Notes: generated by a model from the letters alone, not told the origin. A stretch of DNA of 64,000 nucleotides from Polaribacter sejongensis (GCF_038024065.1 NZ_CP150667.1:3107501-3171500), one strand, 5' to 3'. Positions 17,811-26,671 are shown, numbered from the stretch's first letter. Translations and numbers: made by a program.

Positions 17811-18040
17811 TGGTAGTAATTACATTACAAAGAAACAAATGTATTGGTTGTAATTATTGTGTAGAAGTTGCTCCAAGTCAGTTTCAGATGTCAAAAAAAG
17901 ACGGAAAATCTGTGTTATTACATTCCATAGAGAAGAAAGGTTTTTTCACTATAAAATCTTTTGACGAATCTATTTTTTATCCTTCTTTAGAAGCTAAAAA
18001 AGCATGTCCTGTAAAAATTATTGAAGTAAAACAAGTTTAA
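17810..18040 (+). CDS. Small ferredoxin with one [4Fe-4S] cluster
   Basis: A 76-aa acidic/basic mixed protein with C11-x2-C14-x2-C17 and C66-Pro, the ligand pattern of a single-cluster [4Fe-4S] ferredoxin. Its ATG overlaps the stop of the U32 gene (TAATG), which indicates translational coupling. The likely job is to donate electrons to, or help the cluster of, the U32 enzyme; that is inference from context. A terminator follows 27 bases later. Confidence 0.85.
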   Translation: MVVITLQRNKCIGCNYCVEVAPSQFQMSKKDGKSVLLHSIEKKGFFTIKSFDESIFYPSLEAKKACPVKIIEVKQV

Positions 18041-18066
18041 GAATTACATAAGATAAGTTTTAAAAT

Positions 18067-18096
18067 AAAGTCCTCATCTATTGAGGGCTTTTTTTT
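18067..18096 (+). terminator. Terminator of the trhO-U32-ferredoxin unit
   Basis: AAAGTCCTCA (18067-18076) pairs with TGAGGGCTTT (18082-18091) with one G-T pair, around a five-base loop, and runs into eight Ts. Confidence 0.88.
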
Positions 18097-18417
18097 GTTA
18101 AAAAAAGAGGTTTTTACACGAATACTAATTAAACCCATGCAAATACTAAACGGATTAAGAAGTAAACAATTTTTCAGACTACATTTGAAGTATCAATAAA
18201 TTAAAAACTAGTTTTGTTAACTTTCATAAAGCTATTTTTTCATTCTTTGAGAATGCGTATATTTACGAATTAGTGAAGATGAGGCGGTGTGTTAGTATCT
18301 GCTTGATAATCAATTTATGAACCAAGAGGTTTTTAGGTTTTATAGCGATGTTTTTAGTGGATTTGCTGCTAATAATAAACTTTAAAGACTATCAACTATA
18401 AAAATATATATACTTAC
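18097..18417. other. Gene-free leader region upstream of the RicT-like gene
   Basis: About 320 bases with no credible reading frame. TATATTTA at 18258-18265 differs from the TAnnTTTG box only at the last base and could start a leader of about 145 bases. I see no convincing riboswitch or operator. Confidence 0.35.
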
Positions 18418-19971
18418 ATGGCATGTGGAAGTTGTGGTACAACAGAAAATGGAGTACCAAAAGGTTGCAAGAGTAATGGTAATTGTGGGTCAGGAACCTG
18501 CGGAAGTGGTAGTAATAAACTAGCCGTTTTTGATTGGTTGTCTAACATGACGTTACCAAGCGGACAAGAAAGATTTAATATTTTTGAAGTCCGTTTTAAA
18601 AACGGAAGGAAACATTTTTATACAAACCCAGATAATTTACCCATCACTATGGGAGATATTGTGGCGGTAGAAGGATCTCCAGGACATGATATTGGTACGG
18701 TTTCTCTGGCAGGAGAGTTGGTAAAAGTGCAAATGAAAAAACGCAAAATTACCGCAGATCATGAAGATGTAAAGAAAATTTACAGAAAAGCGAGTCAGAG
18801 AGATATCGATATTTGGCAAGAGGCAAGAGGGAAAGAAGAAGAAACGCAAAGAAAAGGTAGAGAAATTCTAGGTCGTTTAGGTTTACAAATGAAATTGTCT
18901 GATGTAGAATATCAAGGTGATGGAAACAAAGCTACATTTTATTATACAGCAGATACAAGAGTAGATTTTAGACAGTTAATTAGAGATTTAGCAAGTGCTT
19001 TTTCTATTCGTGTAGAAATGAAACAAGTAGGTGCAAGACAGGAAGCTGCGCGTTTAGGTGGTGTTGGTTCTTGTGGTAGAGAATTATGTTGTTCTACTTG
19101 GTTAACAGATTTTAGAAAAGTAACAACATCTGCGGCACGTTATCAGCAATTATCTTTAAATCCGCTAAAGTTAGCAGGACAATGTGGTAAACTAAAGTGT
19201 TGTTTAAATTTTGAATTAGACACGTATTTAGATGCTTTAAAATCATTTCCGAAACAAGATTTGGTATTAAAAACCGAAAAAGGAGATGCTGTTTTTGTAA
19301 AGATGGATATTTTTAAGAACCATCTTTGGTATACCTACAAAGAAGAACGTTTTAAATGGTTTAGACTTACGTTAGAACAAGTTTTAGAAATCATAGCGCT
19401 TAATAAAAATAATGAAAAATCTATTTCGTTAGAAGAATATGAAGCGGATGTAGAAATTCCTGTAAAAGTAGATTTCGAAGATGCTGTTGGGCAAGATAGT
19501 TTAACGCGTTTTGATGCTCCTAAAACAAGCAATCGTAAGAGAAGAAATAAGAAAAAACCGGCGGCAGTTGCTAATAATAATTCCAATAAGCCAAGGACAA
19601 GGTCTAACCCAAATCAAAAACCAAATCCTAACGAAAAGCCGAACAATAACCAAAAGCCGAACCCAAATCAGAAAAGAAAGCCACAGGCTAAGAAACAACC
19701 AAATACAAATCCAAATCAGAAGCCTAAAGCCAAACTGAATCCGAATGCAAATGCAAACCCAAATCAGAAGGCTAATGCAAACACTCAGCCTAAACCAAGG
19801 CCACAAAGAAAACCCAGACCGAAACCTCAAGGAGATGTAAAGAAACCTGAAGGAGAATCTAAGGATATAAAAAAGCCAGAAGGTGAAGTTAAAAAGGTAA
19901 ATAAGCCAAGAAGAAATAATAGAAACCGTAAAAATAATAACCCTAAAAATGACAACAATTCTGAAAAGTAA
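18418..19971 (+). CDS. RicT/PSP1 family protein with a Cys-rich N terminus and NPNQK-repeat tail
   Basis: A 517-aa PSP1-domain protein related to B. subtilis RicT (YaaT), part of a complex that binds iron-sulfur clusters and acts on RNA processing. The two conserved cysteine motifs are intact: CGRELCC (about residue 219) and CGKLKCC (about 255). Two additions stand out: a Cys/Gly/Ser-rich N terminus (residues 1-33, with five Cys), and a low-complexity Asn/Pro/Gln/Lys tail from about residue 385 onward built on NPNQK-like units. The last 23 bases overlap gldH, so the two genes are probably coupled. The function in Bacteroidota is not established. Confidence 0.85.
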   Translation: MACGSCGTTENGVPKGCKSNGNCGSGTCGSGSNKLAVFDWLSNMTLPSGQERFNIFEVRFKNGRKHFYTNPDNLPITMGDIVAVEGSPGHDIGTVSLAGELVKVQMKKRKITADHEDVKKIYRKASQRDIDIWQEARGKEEETQRKGREILGRLGLQMKLSDVEYQGDGNKATFYYTADTRVDFRQLIRDLASAFSIRVEMKQVGARQEAARLGGVGSCGRELCCSTWLTDFRKVTTSAARYQQLSLNPLKLAGQCGKLKCCLNFELDTYLDALKSFPKQDLVLKTEKGDAVFVKMDIFKNHLWYTYKEERFKWFRLTLEQVLEIIALNKNNEKSISLEEYEADVEIPVKVDFEDAVGQDSLTRFDAPKTSNRKRRNKKKPAAVANNNSNKPRTRSNPNQKPNPNEKPNNNQKPNPNQKRKPQAKKQPNTNPNQKPKAKLNPNANANPNQKANANTQPKPRPQRKPRPKPQGDVKKPEGESKDIKKPEGEVKKVNKPRRNNRNRKNNNPKNDNNSEK

Positions 19972-20443
19972 TCCTTTTTTAATTGTTTTAGGATCTCTTT
20001 TATTGCTGTTTTCTTGTGATGATAAATCAGATTTTAATCTATATAAATCAATAGATAATGATGGTTGGAAAGCGAATGAGAAAATATTTTTTGAGTTTGA
20101 TGTAAAAGACACTATTTCTCCAAAAAATCTATTTATCAATATTAGAAATAATAATGAGTATGCCTATAGTAATTTGTACCTTATTACAGAGCTTGTTTTT
20201 CCTAATGAAACAAAGGTTGTAGATACTTTACAATACGAAATGGCAGATAAAACAGGACGTTTTTTAGGTGTTGGTTTTACAGAGATTAAAGAAAATAAAT
20301 TATTTTATAAAGAAAAAAAGGCATTTCCAGTTTCTGGAAATTATACATTTAATGTGCGCCATGCAATGCGTAAAAATGGAGAAGTAAAACCAATTGAATT
20401 TTTAAAAGGAATTCAGGATGTTGGTTTTAGCATAGAAAATTAA
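19949..20443 (+). CDS. gldH: GldH, gliding motility lipoprotein
   Basis: A 164-aa lipoprotein with a hydrophobic signal and lipobox LFSC (Cys23), then a beta-rich domain typical of GldH. GldH is one of the Gld proteins needed for gliding in Flavobacterium, where it acts in the cell envelope alongside the type IX secretion machinery. The start lies inside the end of the RicT-like gene in another frame, and the penicillin-binding protein follows eight bases after the stop. This ricT-gldH-pbp order is, to my knowledge, frequent in flavobacteria. Confidence 0.85.
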   Translation: MTTILKSNPFLIVLGSLLLLFSCDDKSDFNLYKSIDNDGWKANEKIFFEFDVKDTISPKNLFINIRNNNEYAYSNLYLITELVFPNETKVVDTLQYEMADKTGRFLGVGFTEIKENKLFYKEKKAFPVSGNYTFNVRHAMRKNGEVKPIEFLKGIQDVGFSIEN

Positions 20444-20451
20444 ATTAGAAA

Positions 20452-22716
20452 ATGACACAGAAGAAAACGACAGATTTTAAAAAATATATTAAATGGTTTT
20501 GGTTGCTAGTCCTAGGTGGATTTGCATCAATATTATTATTGTTTTTAATTGCTTCTTGGGGTGGTTTAGGAAAATTACCAACGTTTGAAGAGTTAGAGAA
20601 TCCAGAAAATAACTTAGCTACAGAAATTATTTCTTCAGATGGTAAAACATTGGGTAAATATGCTACAGAAAATAGAACACCTATTAAATTTACTGATTTA
20701 CCAGATAATTTAATAAAAGCATTAGTAGCAACGGAAGATGAACGTTTTTTTGAGCATTCTGGTATCGATTTTAAAGGAACTGCAAGAGCTATCTTAAAAC
20801 CCGGAAGTGGAGGTGCTAGTACAATTACACAGCAATTAGCAAAAATGTTATTTACTGGTAGAGCTTCTAGAAATATCTTTCTAAGAGTTGGTCAAAAAGT
20901 AAAAGAATGGGTGGTTGCTACAAAATTAGAAAGACAGTATACTAAAAACGAAATTCTTACAATGTACTTAAATAAGTACGATTTTATAAACCAAGCAGTT
21001 GGTATTCGTTCTGCAGCTCGTATTTATTTTGGTAAAGAACCAAAAGAATTAGAGGTGCAAGAATCTGCAATGTTGGTAGGGATGTTAAAAAATGCATCAC
21101 TATTTAATCCTTTAAGAAGAGCTGAACGTGTAAAAAATCGTAGGGATGTTGTGTTAAAACAAATGAACCGTAGCGAATTTATTTCAGAACAAGAAAAAGA
21201 TTCTTTACAGGCATTAGATTTAGGTTTAGATATTCATAAAGAAGGACATAGTGATGGTTCTGCAACTTATTTTAGAACGTATTTACAAAAATATTTAAGA
21301 AAATGGGTAGAGGAAAATCCGAAACCAAATGGAGAAGAATACAATATTTTTAGAGACGGTTTAAAGATTTATGTAACTATAGATTCTAGAATGCAAAAAT
21401 ATGCGGAAGAAGCTATTGAAGAACATATGTCTAATTTACAGTCTTACTTTTTTACAGAACAAAAAAGAAACAAAACAGCACCTTTTTATGATATAAAAGA
21501 ATCTGAAATTAACAGAATTTTAGAAAGAGCTAAGAAAAACTCAGATAGATATAAGCGATTAAAAATTGCAGGAAAATCTAATAAGTATATTGATGAAGTT
21601 TTCAAAACAAAAACAGAAATGAGTGTTTTTTCTTGGAAAGGTGATATTGATACTATTATGTCTCCAATAGATTCTGTAAGATATTATAAATACTTTTTAC
21701 GTGCTGGATTGTTATCTATTGAGCCACAATCTGGTCATATTAAAGCTTGGGTAGGAGGTGTTAATAACAAACATTTTAAATATGATGCTGTTGCGCAACA
21801 GAAAAGGCAAGTAGGTTCTACCTTTAAGCCATTTGTATATGCTGCTGCAATTAATCAATTAAAACTATCTCCTTGCGATGAGTTTCCAAACATACCTTAT
21901 ACAATTCCAAAAGGAAAATATGGAATACCTAAAGCTTGGACTCCAGAAAATGCAAGTAGAAAGTATGGTGGAATGCTAAGTTTAAAAGATGGTTTAGCGG
22001 GTTCTGTAAATACAATGTCTGCAAGATTAATAGATATGGTTGGTCCAGAAAATGTAGTGCGTTTAGCAAAATCTGCTGGTATAGAAAGTGATATCCCTGC
22101 AAACCCTTCTATTGCATTAGGAGCCGTAGATTTATCATTATTAGAAATGGTAAGTGCCTATTCTACATTTGCAAATCAAGGTTTACGAGTTGCACCAATG
22201 ATTTTAACAAGAATCGAAGATAAAAATGGAACTGTTTTAGAAGAATTTACACCAGAAACGAAAGAAGTTTTAAGCGAAGAATCTGCTTACGTTGTGTTAG
22301 ATTTATTAAAGGGAGTTACCCAATCTGGTTCTGGTGTTCGTTTACGTTTGACTTGGAAAAGAGCAGATTATATTACAGGTAATCCTTATGGATTTAAAAA
22401 TCCAATTGCTGGTAAAACAGGGACTACTCAAAATCAATCAGATGGTTGGTTTATGGGGATTGTACCTAATTTAGCAACAGGTGTTTGGACTGGTGGAGAA
22501 GATAGAGCAACTCATTTTGCAGGTATTGCAAAAGGACAAGGGGCTACAATGGCTTTACCTTCTTGGGCATTATATATGCAAAAAGTATATGCAGATGAAA
22601 CGTTAAATGTGAGTAAGGAAGATTTTGAAAAACCAGCTAATTTATCAATCAATATCGACTGTAATGATACATCTGATGATGAGGATACTCCTATAGATGT
22701 AGATACCGATTTTTAG
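20452..22716 (+). CDS. mrcA: Class A penicillin-binding protein 1A
   Basis: Bifunctional peptidoglycan synthase of 754 aa. After one N-terminal membrane anchor (about residues 15-35) comes the glycosyltransferase domain with EDERFFEHSGID and GGASTITQQLAK, then the transpeptidase domain with the catalytic SxxK in GSTFKPF, SxN in SVN and KTG in AGKTGTT. It polymerises lipid II and cross-links stem peptides at the periplasmic face. The C-terminal tail is acidic (DDEDTPIDVDTD). It ends with a 14-bp hairpin just downstream and is probably cotranscribed with gldH. Confidence 0.93.
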   Translation: MTQKKTTDFKKYIKWFWLLVLGGFASILLLFLIASWGGLGKLPTFEELENPENNLATEIISSDGKTLGKYATENRTPIKFTDLPDNLIKALVATEDERFFEHSGIDFKGTARAILKPGSGGASTITQQLAKMLFTGRASRNIFLRVGQKVKEWVVATKLERQYTKNEILTMYLNKYDFINQAVGIRSAARIYFGKEPKELEVQESAMLVGMLKNASLFNPLRRAERVKNRRDVVLKQMNRSEFISEQEKDSLQALDLGLDIHKEGHSDGSATYFRTYLQKYLRKWVEENPKPNGEEYNIFRDGLKIYVTIDSRMQKYAEEAIEEHMSNLQSYFFTEQKRNKTAPFYDIKESEINRILERAKKNSDRYKRLKIAGKSNKYIDEVFKTKTEMSVFSWKGDIDTIMSPIDSVRYYKYFLRAGLLSIEPQSGHIKAWVGGVNNKHFKYDAVAQQKRQVGSTFKPFVYAAAINQLKLSPCDEFPNIPYTIPKGKYGIPKAWTPENASRKYGGMLSLKDGLAGSVNTMSARLIDMVGPENVVRLAKSAGIESDIPANPSIALGAVDLSLLEMVSAYSTFANQGLRVAPMILTRIEDKNGTVLEEFTPETKEVLSEESAYVVLDLLKGVTQSGSGVRLRLTWKRADYITGNPYGFKNPIAGKTGTTQNQSDGWFMGIVPNLATGVWTGGEDRATHFAGIAKGQGATMALPSWALYMQKVYADETLNVSKEDFEKPANLSINIDCNDTSDDEDTPIDVDTDF

Positions 22717-22721
22717 TATAG

Positions 22722-22758
22722 AAAGAGTTTCCTAAGTTTTTAGGAGATTCTTTATTTC
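22722..22758 (+). terminator. Hairpin terminator after the penicillin-binding protein gene
   Basis: Fourteen consecutive pairs between 22722-22735 and 22740-22753 (core CCTAA/TTAGG, two G-T pairs) with a GTTT loop. The 3' arm itself ends in TTT and is followed by ATTT, so the T-run is modest. Confidence 0.7.
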
Positions 22759-22808
22759 AATAAATTCTTTATTTTGTGCTAAATTTATTTTTTAGTAAAT
22801 TACAAGAA

Positions 22809-22836
22809 TGTCACTTCGCGCATAGTCGGGAAGCTC
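22809..22836 (+). repeat. Dispersed GTCACTTCG repeat upstream of scoA
   Basis: TGTCACTTCGCGCATAGTCG and following bases resemble the segment starting at 15245 (TGTCACTTCG...GAGAAG). This looks like a degenerate copy of a repeat common between flavobacterial genes. Confidence 0.4.
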
Positions 22837-22851
22837 TAAAACACGAACATT

Positions 22852-23553
22852 ATGATCAATAAAAAGGTAAAAAACGTAGAAGATGCTTTAAAAGGCGTTA
22901 AAAATGGAATGACTTTTATGTTGGGTGGTTTTGGTTTATGTGGAATCCCAGAAAATGCAATTTCAGAACTTGTAAAACTAGATATTAGAAATGTTACTTG
23001 TATTTCTAATAATGCAGGTGTAGATGATTTTGGTTTAGGCTTATTGCTTCAAAATAAACAAATCAAAAAAATGATTTCTTCTTATGTAGGAGAAAATGAT
23101 GAGTTTGAACGGCAAATGTTATCTGGAGAGTTAGAAGTAGAGTTAACTCCACAAGGAACGTTAGCAGAAAAATGTAGAGCTGCACAAGCTGGTTTTCCTG
23201 CATTTTATACACCTGCAGGTTACGGAACAGAAGTTGCAGAAGGAAAAGAAACCAGAGAGTTTGATGGCAAAATGTATGTTTTAGAGCCTGCTTTTAAAGC
23301 CGATTTTGCCTTTGTAAAAGCTTGGAAAGGTGATGCAGCAGGTAATTTAATCTTTAAAGGAACTTCTAGAAATTTTAATCCGAATATGTGTGGCGCCGCA
23401 ACAATTACAGTGGCTGAAGTAGAAGAGATGGTTGAGGTTGGAGAACTAGATCCAAACAATATTCATATTCCTGGAATATTTGTACAACGTATTTTTCAAG
23501 GTAAAGATTACGAGAAAAGGATTGAACAAAGAACGGTGCGTAATCGCGAATAA
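22852..23553 (+). CDS. scoA: 3-oxoacid (succinyl-/acetoacetyl-type) CoA-transferase subunit A
   Basis: Alpha subunit (233 aa) of a family I CoA-transferase, which moves CoA between succinyl-CoA and 3-oxoacids such as acetoacetate. The family glycine loop [12 protein letters not shown] is present near residue 25, and the length fits SCOT-A/AtoD-type subunits. The partner B subunit follows after an unusually long 146-base gap filled by a palindromic repeat. The sequence does not distinguish 3-oxoadipate from acetoacetate specificity, though the ScoA type is most usual in this group. Confidence 0.88.
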   Translation: MINKKVKNVEDALKGVKNGMTFMLGGFGLCGIPENAISELVKLDIRNVTCISNNAGVDDFGLGLLLQNKQIKKMISSYVGENDEFERQMLSGELEVELTPQGTLAEKCRAAQAGFPAFYTPAGYGTEVAEGKETREFDGKMYVLEPAFKADFAFVKAWKGDAAGNLIFKGTSRNFNPNMCGAATITVAEVEEMVEVGELDPNNIHIPGIFVQRIFQGKDYEKRIEQRTVRNRE

Positions 23554-23563
23554 TTATTCGTTT

Positions 23564-23640
23564 GTTATTCCTGCGTAGACAGGAATCGATACTGTATTAA
23601 TTTTAAATTAATGATAAAGTTCTGTTTTTACAGGAATAAC
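23564..23640 (+). repeat. 77-base palindromic, MITE-like element between scoA and scoB
   Basis: The ends are perfect 10-base inverted repeats, GTTATTCCTG (23564-23573) and CAGGAATAAC (23631-23640). Inside are a second inverted copy CAGGAAT (23580-23586) making a local hairpin with loop CGTAGA, and a near-palindrome ATTAATTTTAAATTAAT. The layout is that of a small non-coding mobile or REP-like element inserted between two genes of one operon. Confidence 0.6.
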
Positions 23641-23699
23641 ATGAGATCGAATTAATACATTTTCTAATTATCAAATCTATTAATCATCAAATTAATAAT

Positions 23700-24353
23700 A
23701 TGTTAGACAAAATAGGAATCGCAAAGCGAATCGCACAAGAAGTTCAAAACGGATTTTATGTGAACTTAGGTATTGGTATTCCAACCTTGGTTGCAAATTA
23801 CGTCCGTGAAGGTATTGAGGTTGAGTTTCAAAGTGAAAATGGTGTTCTAGGAATGGGACCTTTTCCTTTTGATGGTGAAGAGGATGCAGATATTATAAAT
23901 GCAGGGAAACAAACGATTACAACGATGCCTGGAGCAAGTTTTTTCGATTCTTCTATGAGTTTTGCTATGATTCGTGGGAAACATGTAGATTTAACAATAT
24001 TAGGAGCAATGGAAGTTGCAGAAAATGGTGATATTGCCAACTGGAAAATTCCGGGTAAAATGGTAAAAGGAATGGGAGGCGCAATGGATTTAGTTGCATC
24101 TGCAGAAAATATTATTGTTGCCATGATGCACACCAATAAACGTGGTGAGTCTAAAATTTTAAAGAAATGTTCTTTGCCTTTAACGGGAGTTGGTTGTGTA
24201 ACAAAAATAGTAACAAACTTAGCATTTTTAGAAGTAAGAGATAATGTGTTTCACTTGTTAGAAAGAGCTCCTGGTGTTTCTGTAGAAGATATTAAGAATG
24301 CAACAGAAGGAACATTGGTAGTTAATGGAGAAATACCAGAAATGAAGTTTTAA
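23700..24353 (+). CDS. scoB: 3-oxoacid CoA-transferase subunit B
   Basis: Beta subunit (217 aa) of the same CoA-transferase, carrying the catalytic glutamate Glu46 in the family motif SENGVLGMG that forms the covalent CoA thioester. The fold-defining GIGIPTLVANY segment lies just before it. It shares the operon with scoA and is followed after one base by a small membrane protein gene. Confidence 0.9.
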   Translation: MLDKIGIAKRIAQEVQNGFYVNLGIGIPTLVANYVREGIEVEFQSENGVLGMGPFPFDGEEDADIINAGKQTITTMPGASFFDSSMSFAMIRGKHVDLTILGAMEVAENGDIANWKIPGKMVKGMGGAMDLVASAENIIVAMMHTNKRGESKILKKCSLPLTGVGCVTKIVTNLAFLEVRDNVFHLLERAPGVSVEDIKNATEGTLVVNGEIPEMKF

Positions 24354-24354
24354 A

Positions 24355-24585
24355 ATGAATTTATTTAAGAAAACATATTGGTTAATTTATCCAATTCTTA
24401 TTGTAGTATTTATGTTCATTTTTGATCAATTATATACAATGGATAACTTCCTTTTAAAAGGAGGTATTTGTGCCGTTTTAGCATTTATAATATCGCCAAG
24501 AAAAAAAATAATTCTAACTCAAACAGGAAAAAAAAAGCAGATTACTTGGATATTTTTAAAGGATCCAATAGTGCTAGAACAATAA
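24355..24585 (+). CDS. Small hypothetical membrane protein
   Basis: A 76-aa protein with two hydrophobic segments (about residues 9-25 and 31-47), and a basic C-terminal part (PRKKIILTQTGKKKQ). I do not recognise the family. The ATG lies one base after the scoB stop and it precedes exonuclease III, so it is read as part of the operon. Codon usage looks like its neighbours, which supports a real gene. Confidence 0.6.
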   Translation: MNLFKKTYWLIYPILIVVFMFIFDQLYTMDNFLLKGGICAVLAFIISPRKKIILTQTGKKKQITWIFLKDPIVLEQ

Positions 24586-24602
24586 ATTAAAAATAAGAGT
24601 GT

Positions 24603-24619
24603 TTTCCTTTATCAGGAAA
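24603..24619 (+). other. Short intercistronic hairpin before the exonuclease III gene
   Basis: TTTCCT (24603-24608) pairs with AGGAAA (24614-24619) with a five-base loop. Weak, AT-rich and without a long T-run; recorded only as a possible processing or attenuation site. Confidence 0.25.
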
Positions 24620-24632
24620 TTAAAAAGCATAC

Positions 24633-25394
24633 ATGAAGATAATATCATACAACGTAAACGGAATTAGAGCCGCATTAAAAAAAGGATTTTTAGATTGGTT
24701 AGAAGCCGCAAATCCAGATGTAATTTGCATACAAGAAACCAAAGCACATAAAGAACAATTAGATCTTACCGATTTTGAAAATGCAGGTTACCCATATCAT
24801 TATTGGTTTTCTGCACAGAAAAAAGGATACTCTTCTGTAGCTATTTTTTGTAAAGAAAAACCAAATCATATTGAGTATGGAACTGGAATTGAATCTATGG
24901 ATTTTGAAGGTAGAAATTTACGTGTAGACTTCGATGGTGTTTCTGTAATGAGCTTGTATTTACCTTCTGGTACTAATTCTGAAAGATTAGACTTTAAGTT
25001 TAAATACATGGATGAATTTCAAGAATACATCAATAATTTAAAACTCGAAATTCCGAATTTAGTAATCTGTGGAGATTATAATATTTGTCATGAAGAAATT
25101 GATATTCACAATCCAAAAATGAAAAATGTTTCTGGCTTTTTACCAGTAGAAAGAACATGGATTGGTGAATTTATTAAGAACGGATTTATAGATAGTTTTC
25201 GTTTTTTAAATCAAGAAAAACAAGAATATTCTTGGTGGAGTTACAGGGCAAATTCTAGAGCAAATAATAAAGGTTGGCGTTTAGATTATGCGATGGTTTC
25301 AGAACCTTTAAAAGAAAAAATTTCTAGAGCCTATATTTTACCAGAAGCAAAACATTCTGACCATTGCCCAATTGCAGTAGAACTCGACATTTAA
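24633..25394 (+). CDS. xth: Exodeoxyribonuclease III / AP endonuclease
   Basis: DNA repair nuclease of 253 aa that cuts abasic sites and removes 3' blocks. The exonuclease III/endonuclease-exonuclease-phosphatase motifs are all present: NVNGIRA at the N terminus, QETKA (metal-binding Glu), GDYNICH and the C-terminal catalytic SDHCPI. Length is normal. The lytic transglycosylase gene begins eight bases later. Confidence 0.94.
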   Translation: MKIISYNVNGIRAALKKGFLDWLEAANPDVICIQETKAHKEQLDLTDFENAGYPYHYWFSAQKKGYSSVAIFCKEKPNHIEYGTGIESMDFEGRNLRVDFDGVSVMSLYLPSGTNSERLDFKFKYMDEFQEYINNLKLEIPNLVICGDYNICHEEIDIHNPKMKNVSGFLPVERTWIGEFIKNGFIDSFRFLNQEKQEYSWWSYRANSRANNKGWRLDYAMVSEPLKEKISRAYILPEAKHSDHCPIAVELDI

Positions 25395-25402
25395 AACAAA
25401 AC

Positions 25403-26671
25403 ATGAATAAATTAATTATATTCCTCCTTTTTACTAGTACTATTTTTTCTCAAATAAAAAAAGACACCTTAAAAGAGCCTGTTAGAAAAAGTTTTTTTTC
25501 TGATGCTGATTTAGATGCAATTGATAGCTTATTAGTTGATGAAAAATTTAATTCGGCTTTAGTAGATTCGTTAAGTTATGTAATAAATGATATAGATATT
25601 ATAGGAAACACAAGCACTGTTTTAACAACAGATTTATTAAAATTACGTCTTACTGCTTTAAATAATAAAACGCCTTTTAATTTAGCGTTTAATCCTTCTT
25701 TAGAACAAGTAATTAATAGTTATTTATTGCATCGTAAAAGATACTATCCAGCTTTAATGGCAAAAGCAAAATACTATTTTCCAATGTTCGAGCAATATCT
25801 AGATCAATATGATATTCCTTTAGAAATGAAGTATTTGGCTATTGTAGAGTCTGCTTTAAGACCAAAAATTAAGTCTGGAGCTGGTGCAACAGGTTTGTGG
25901 CAATTTATGTATGGCACAGGAGTAGAGTTCGATTTAAAAGTGAGTTCTTATGTAGATGAGCGCCAAGACCCGGTAAAAGCAACCATTGCTGCTTGTAAAT
26001 ATTTAAGTCAGTTATTTACTGTTTTTGGAGATTGGGATTTAGCTTTAGCAGCTTACAATTCTGGACCTGGAAATGTAAGAAAAGCAATAAAGCGTTCTGG
26101 AGGATATACAAATTATTGGAATATAAGGCCTTATTTGCCGAGAGAAACTGCAAGTTATGTGCCTGCTTTTTATGCAACGATGTATATTTTTGAATATGCA
26201 AATGAACATAATATTTATTCTGAACTTCCACAGTTTTTTAATTTTCAGACAGATACAATTCATGTTAAAAGAACCATTAGTTTCGATCAAATTTCAGAGA
26301 AGATCGCTATTGATGAAGAGGTGTTGTCTGAGTTAAATCCGTCTTATAAATTGGATATTATTCCTTTTGTAGAAGATAAAAAATATGCTTTAATATTACC
26401 AAGTAACAAGATTATTGAGTTTTTAGATAAGGAAAAAGAAATTTATGCTTTGGCAGATACAGATGATGCGCAAAGAGAAAAACCTTTACCTAAGTATTTC
26501 GAAATGGATCAACGTATCCGTTACAGAGTAGTTAATGGAGATTTTTTAGGTAAAATAGCAAATAAATTTGGCGTTCGAGTAAGTGATCTAAAACGTTGGA
26601 ATAGTTTAAAAACAAGCCGATTAAAAATAGGGCAAAGATTGTCTGTTTATCCTAAAAAGTTAGGGAAATAG
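25403..26671 (+). CDS. LysM-containing lytic transglycosylase (MltD-like)
   Basis: Periplasmic or outer-membrane peptidoglycan-cleaving enzyme of 422 aa. The start at 25403 is chosen because it gives a clean signal peptide (MNKLIIFLLFTSTIFSQ); the frame is open back to 25364 but that would bury the signal inside the preceding gene. The SLT domain has the catalytic Glu in VESAL, then GATGLWQFM and AYNSGPGNV. A C-terminal LysM domain (about the last 45 residues, YRVVNGDFLGKIANKFG) binds glycan. The architecture is that of MltD but with one LysM only. Confidence 0.88.
   Translation: MNKLIIFLLFTSTIFSQIKKDTLKEPVRKSFFSDADLDAIDSLLVDEKFNSALVDSLSYVINDIDIIGNTSTVLTTDLLKLRLTALNNKTPFNLAFNPSLEQVINSYLLHRKRYYPALMAKAKYYFPMFEQYLDQYDIPLEMKYLAIVESALRPKIKSGAGATGLWQFMYGTGVEFDLKVSSYVDERQDPVKATIAACKYLSQLFTVFGDWDLALAAYNSGPGNVRKAIKRSGGYTNYWNIRPYLPRETASYVPAFYATMYIFEYANEHNIYSELPQFFNFQTDTIHVKRTISFDQISEKIAIDEEVLSELNPSYKLDIIPFVEDKKYALILPSNKIIEFLDKEKEIYALADTDDAQREKPLPKYFEMDQRIRYRVVNGDFLGKIANKFGVRVSDLKRWNSLKTSRLKIGQRLSVYPKKLGK

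Noticed and set aside
19600..19800. Tandem-looking repeats suggestive of a CRISPR or minisatellite
   Set aside because: The repeats are in frame and encode the NPNQK-type tail; there are no uniform repeats with unique spacers.
19501..20139. Open frame of 212 codons on the minus strand across the ricT tail and gldH
   Set aside because: It is antisense to two real genes and owes its length to the low-complexity repeat composition; the product is an implausible Phe/Leu/Arg/Ser-rich string.
25364..25402. Earlier in-frame start for the lytic transglycosylase
   Set aside because: It would overlap the exonuclease gene and bury the signal peptide; ATG 25403 begins the signal directly.
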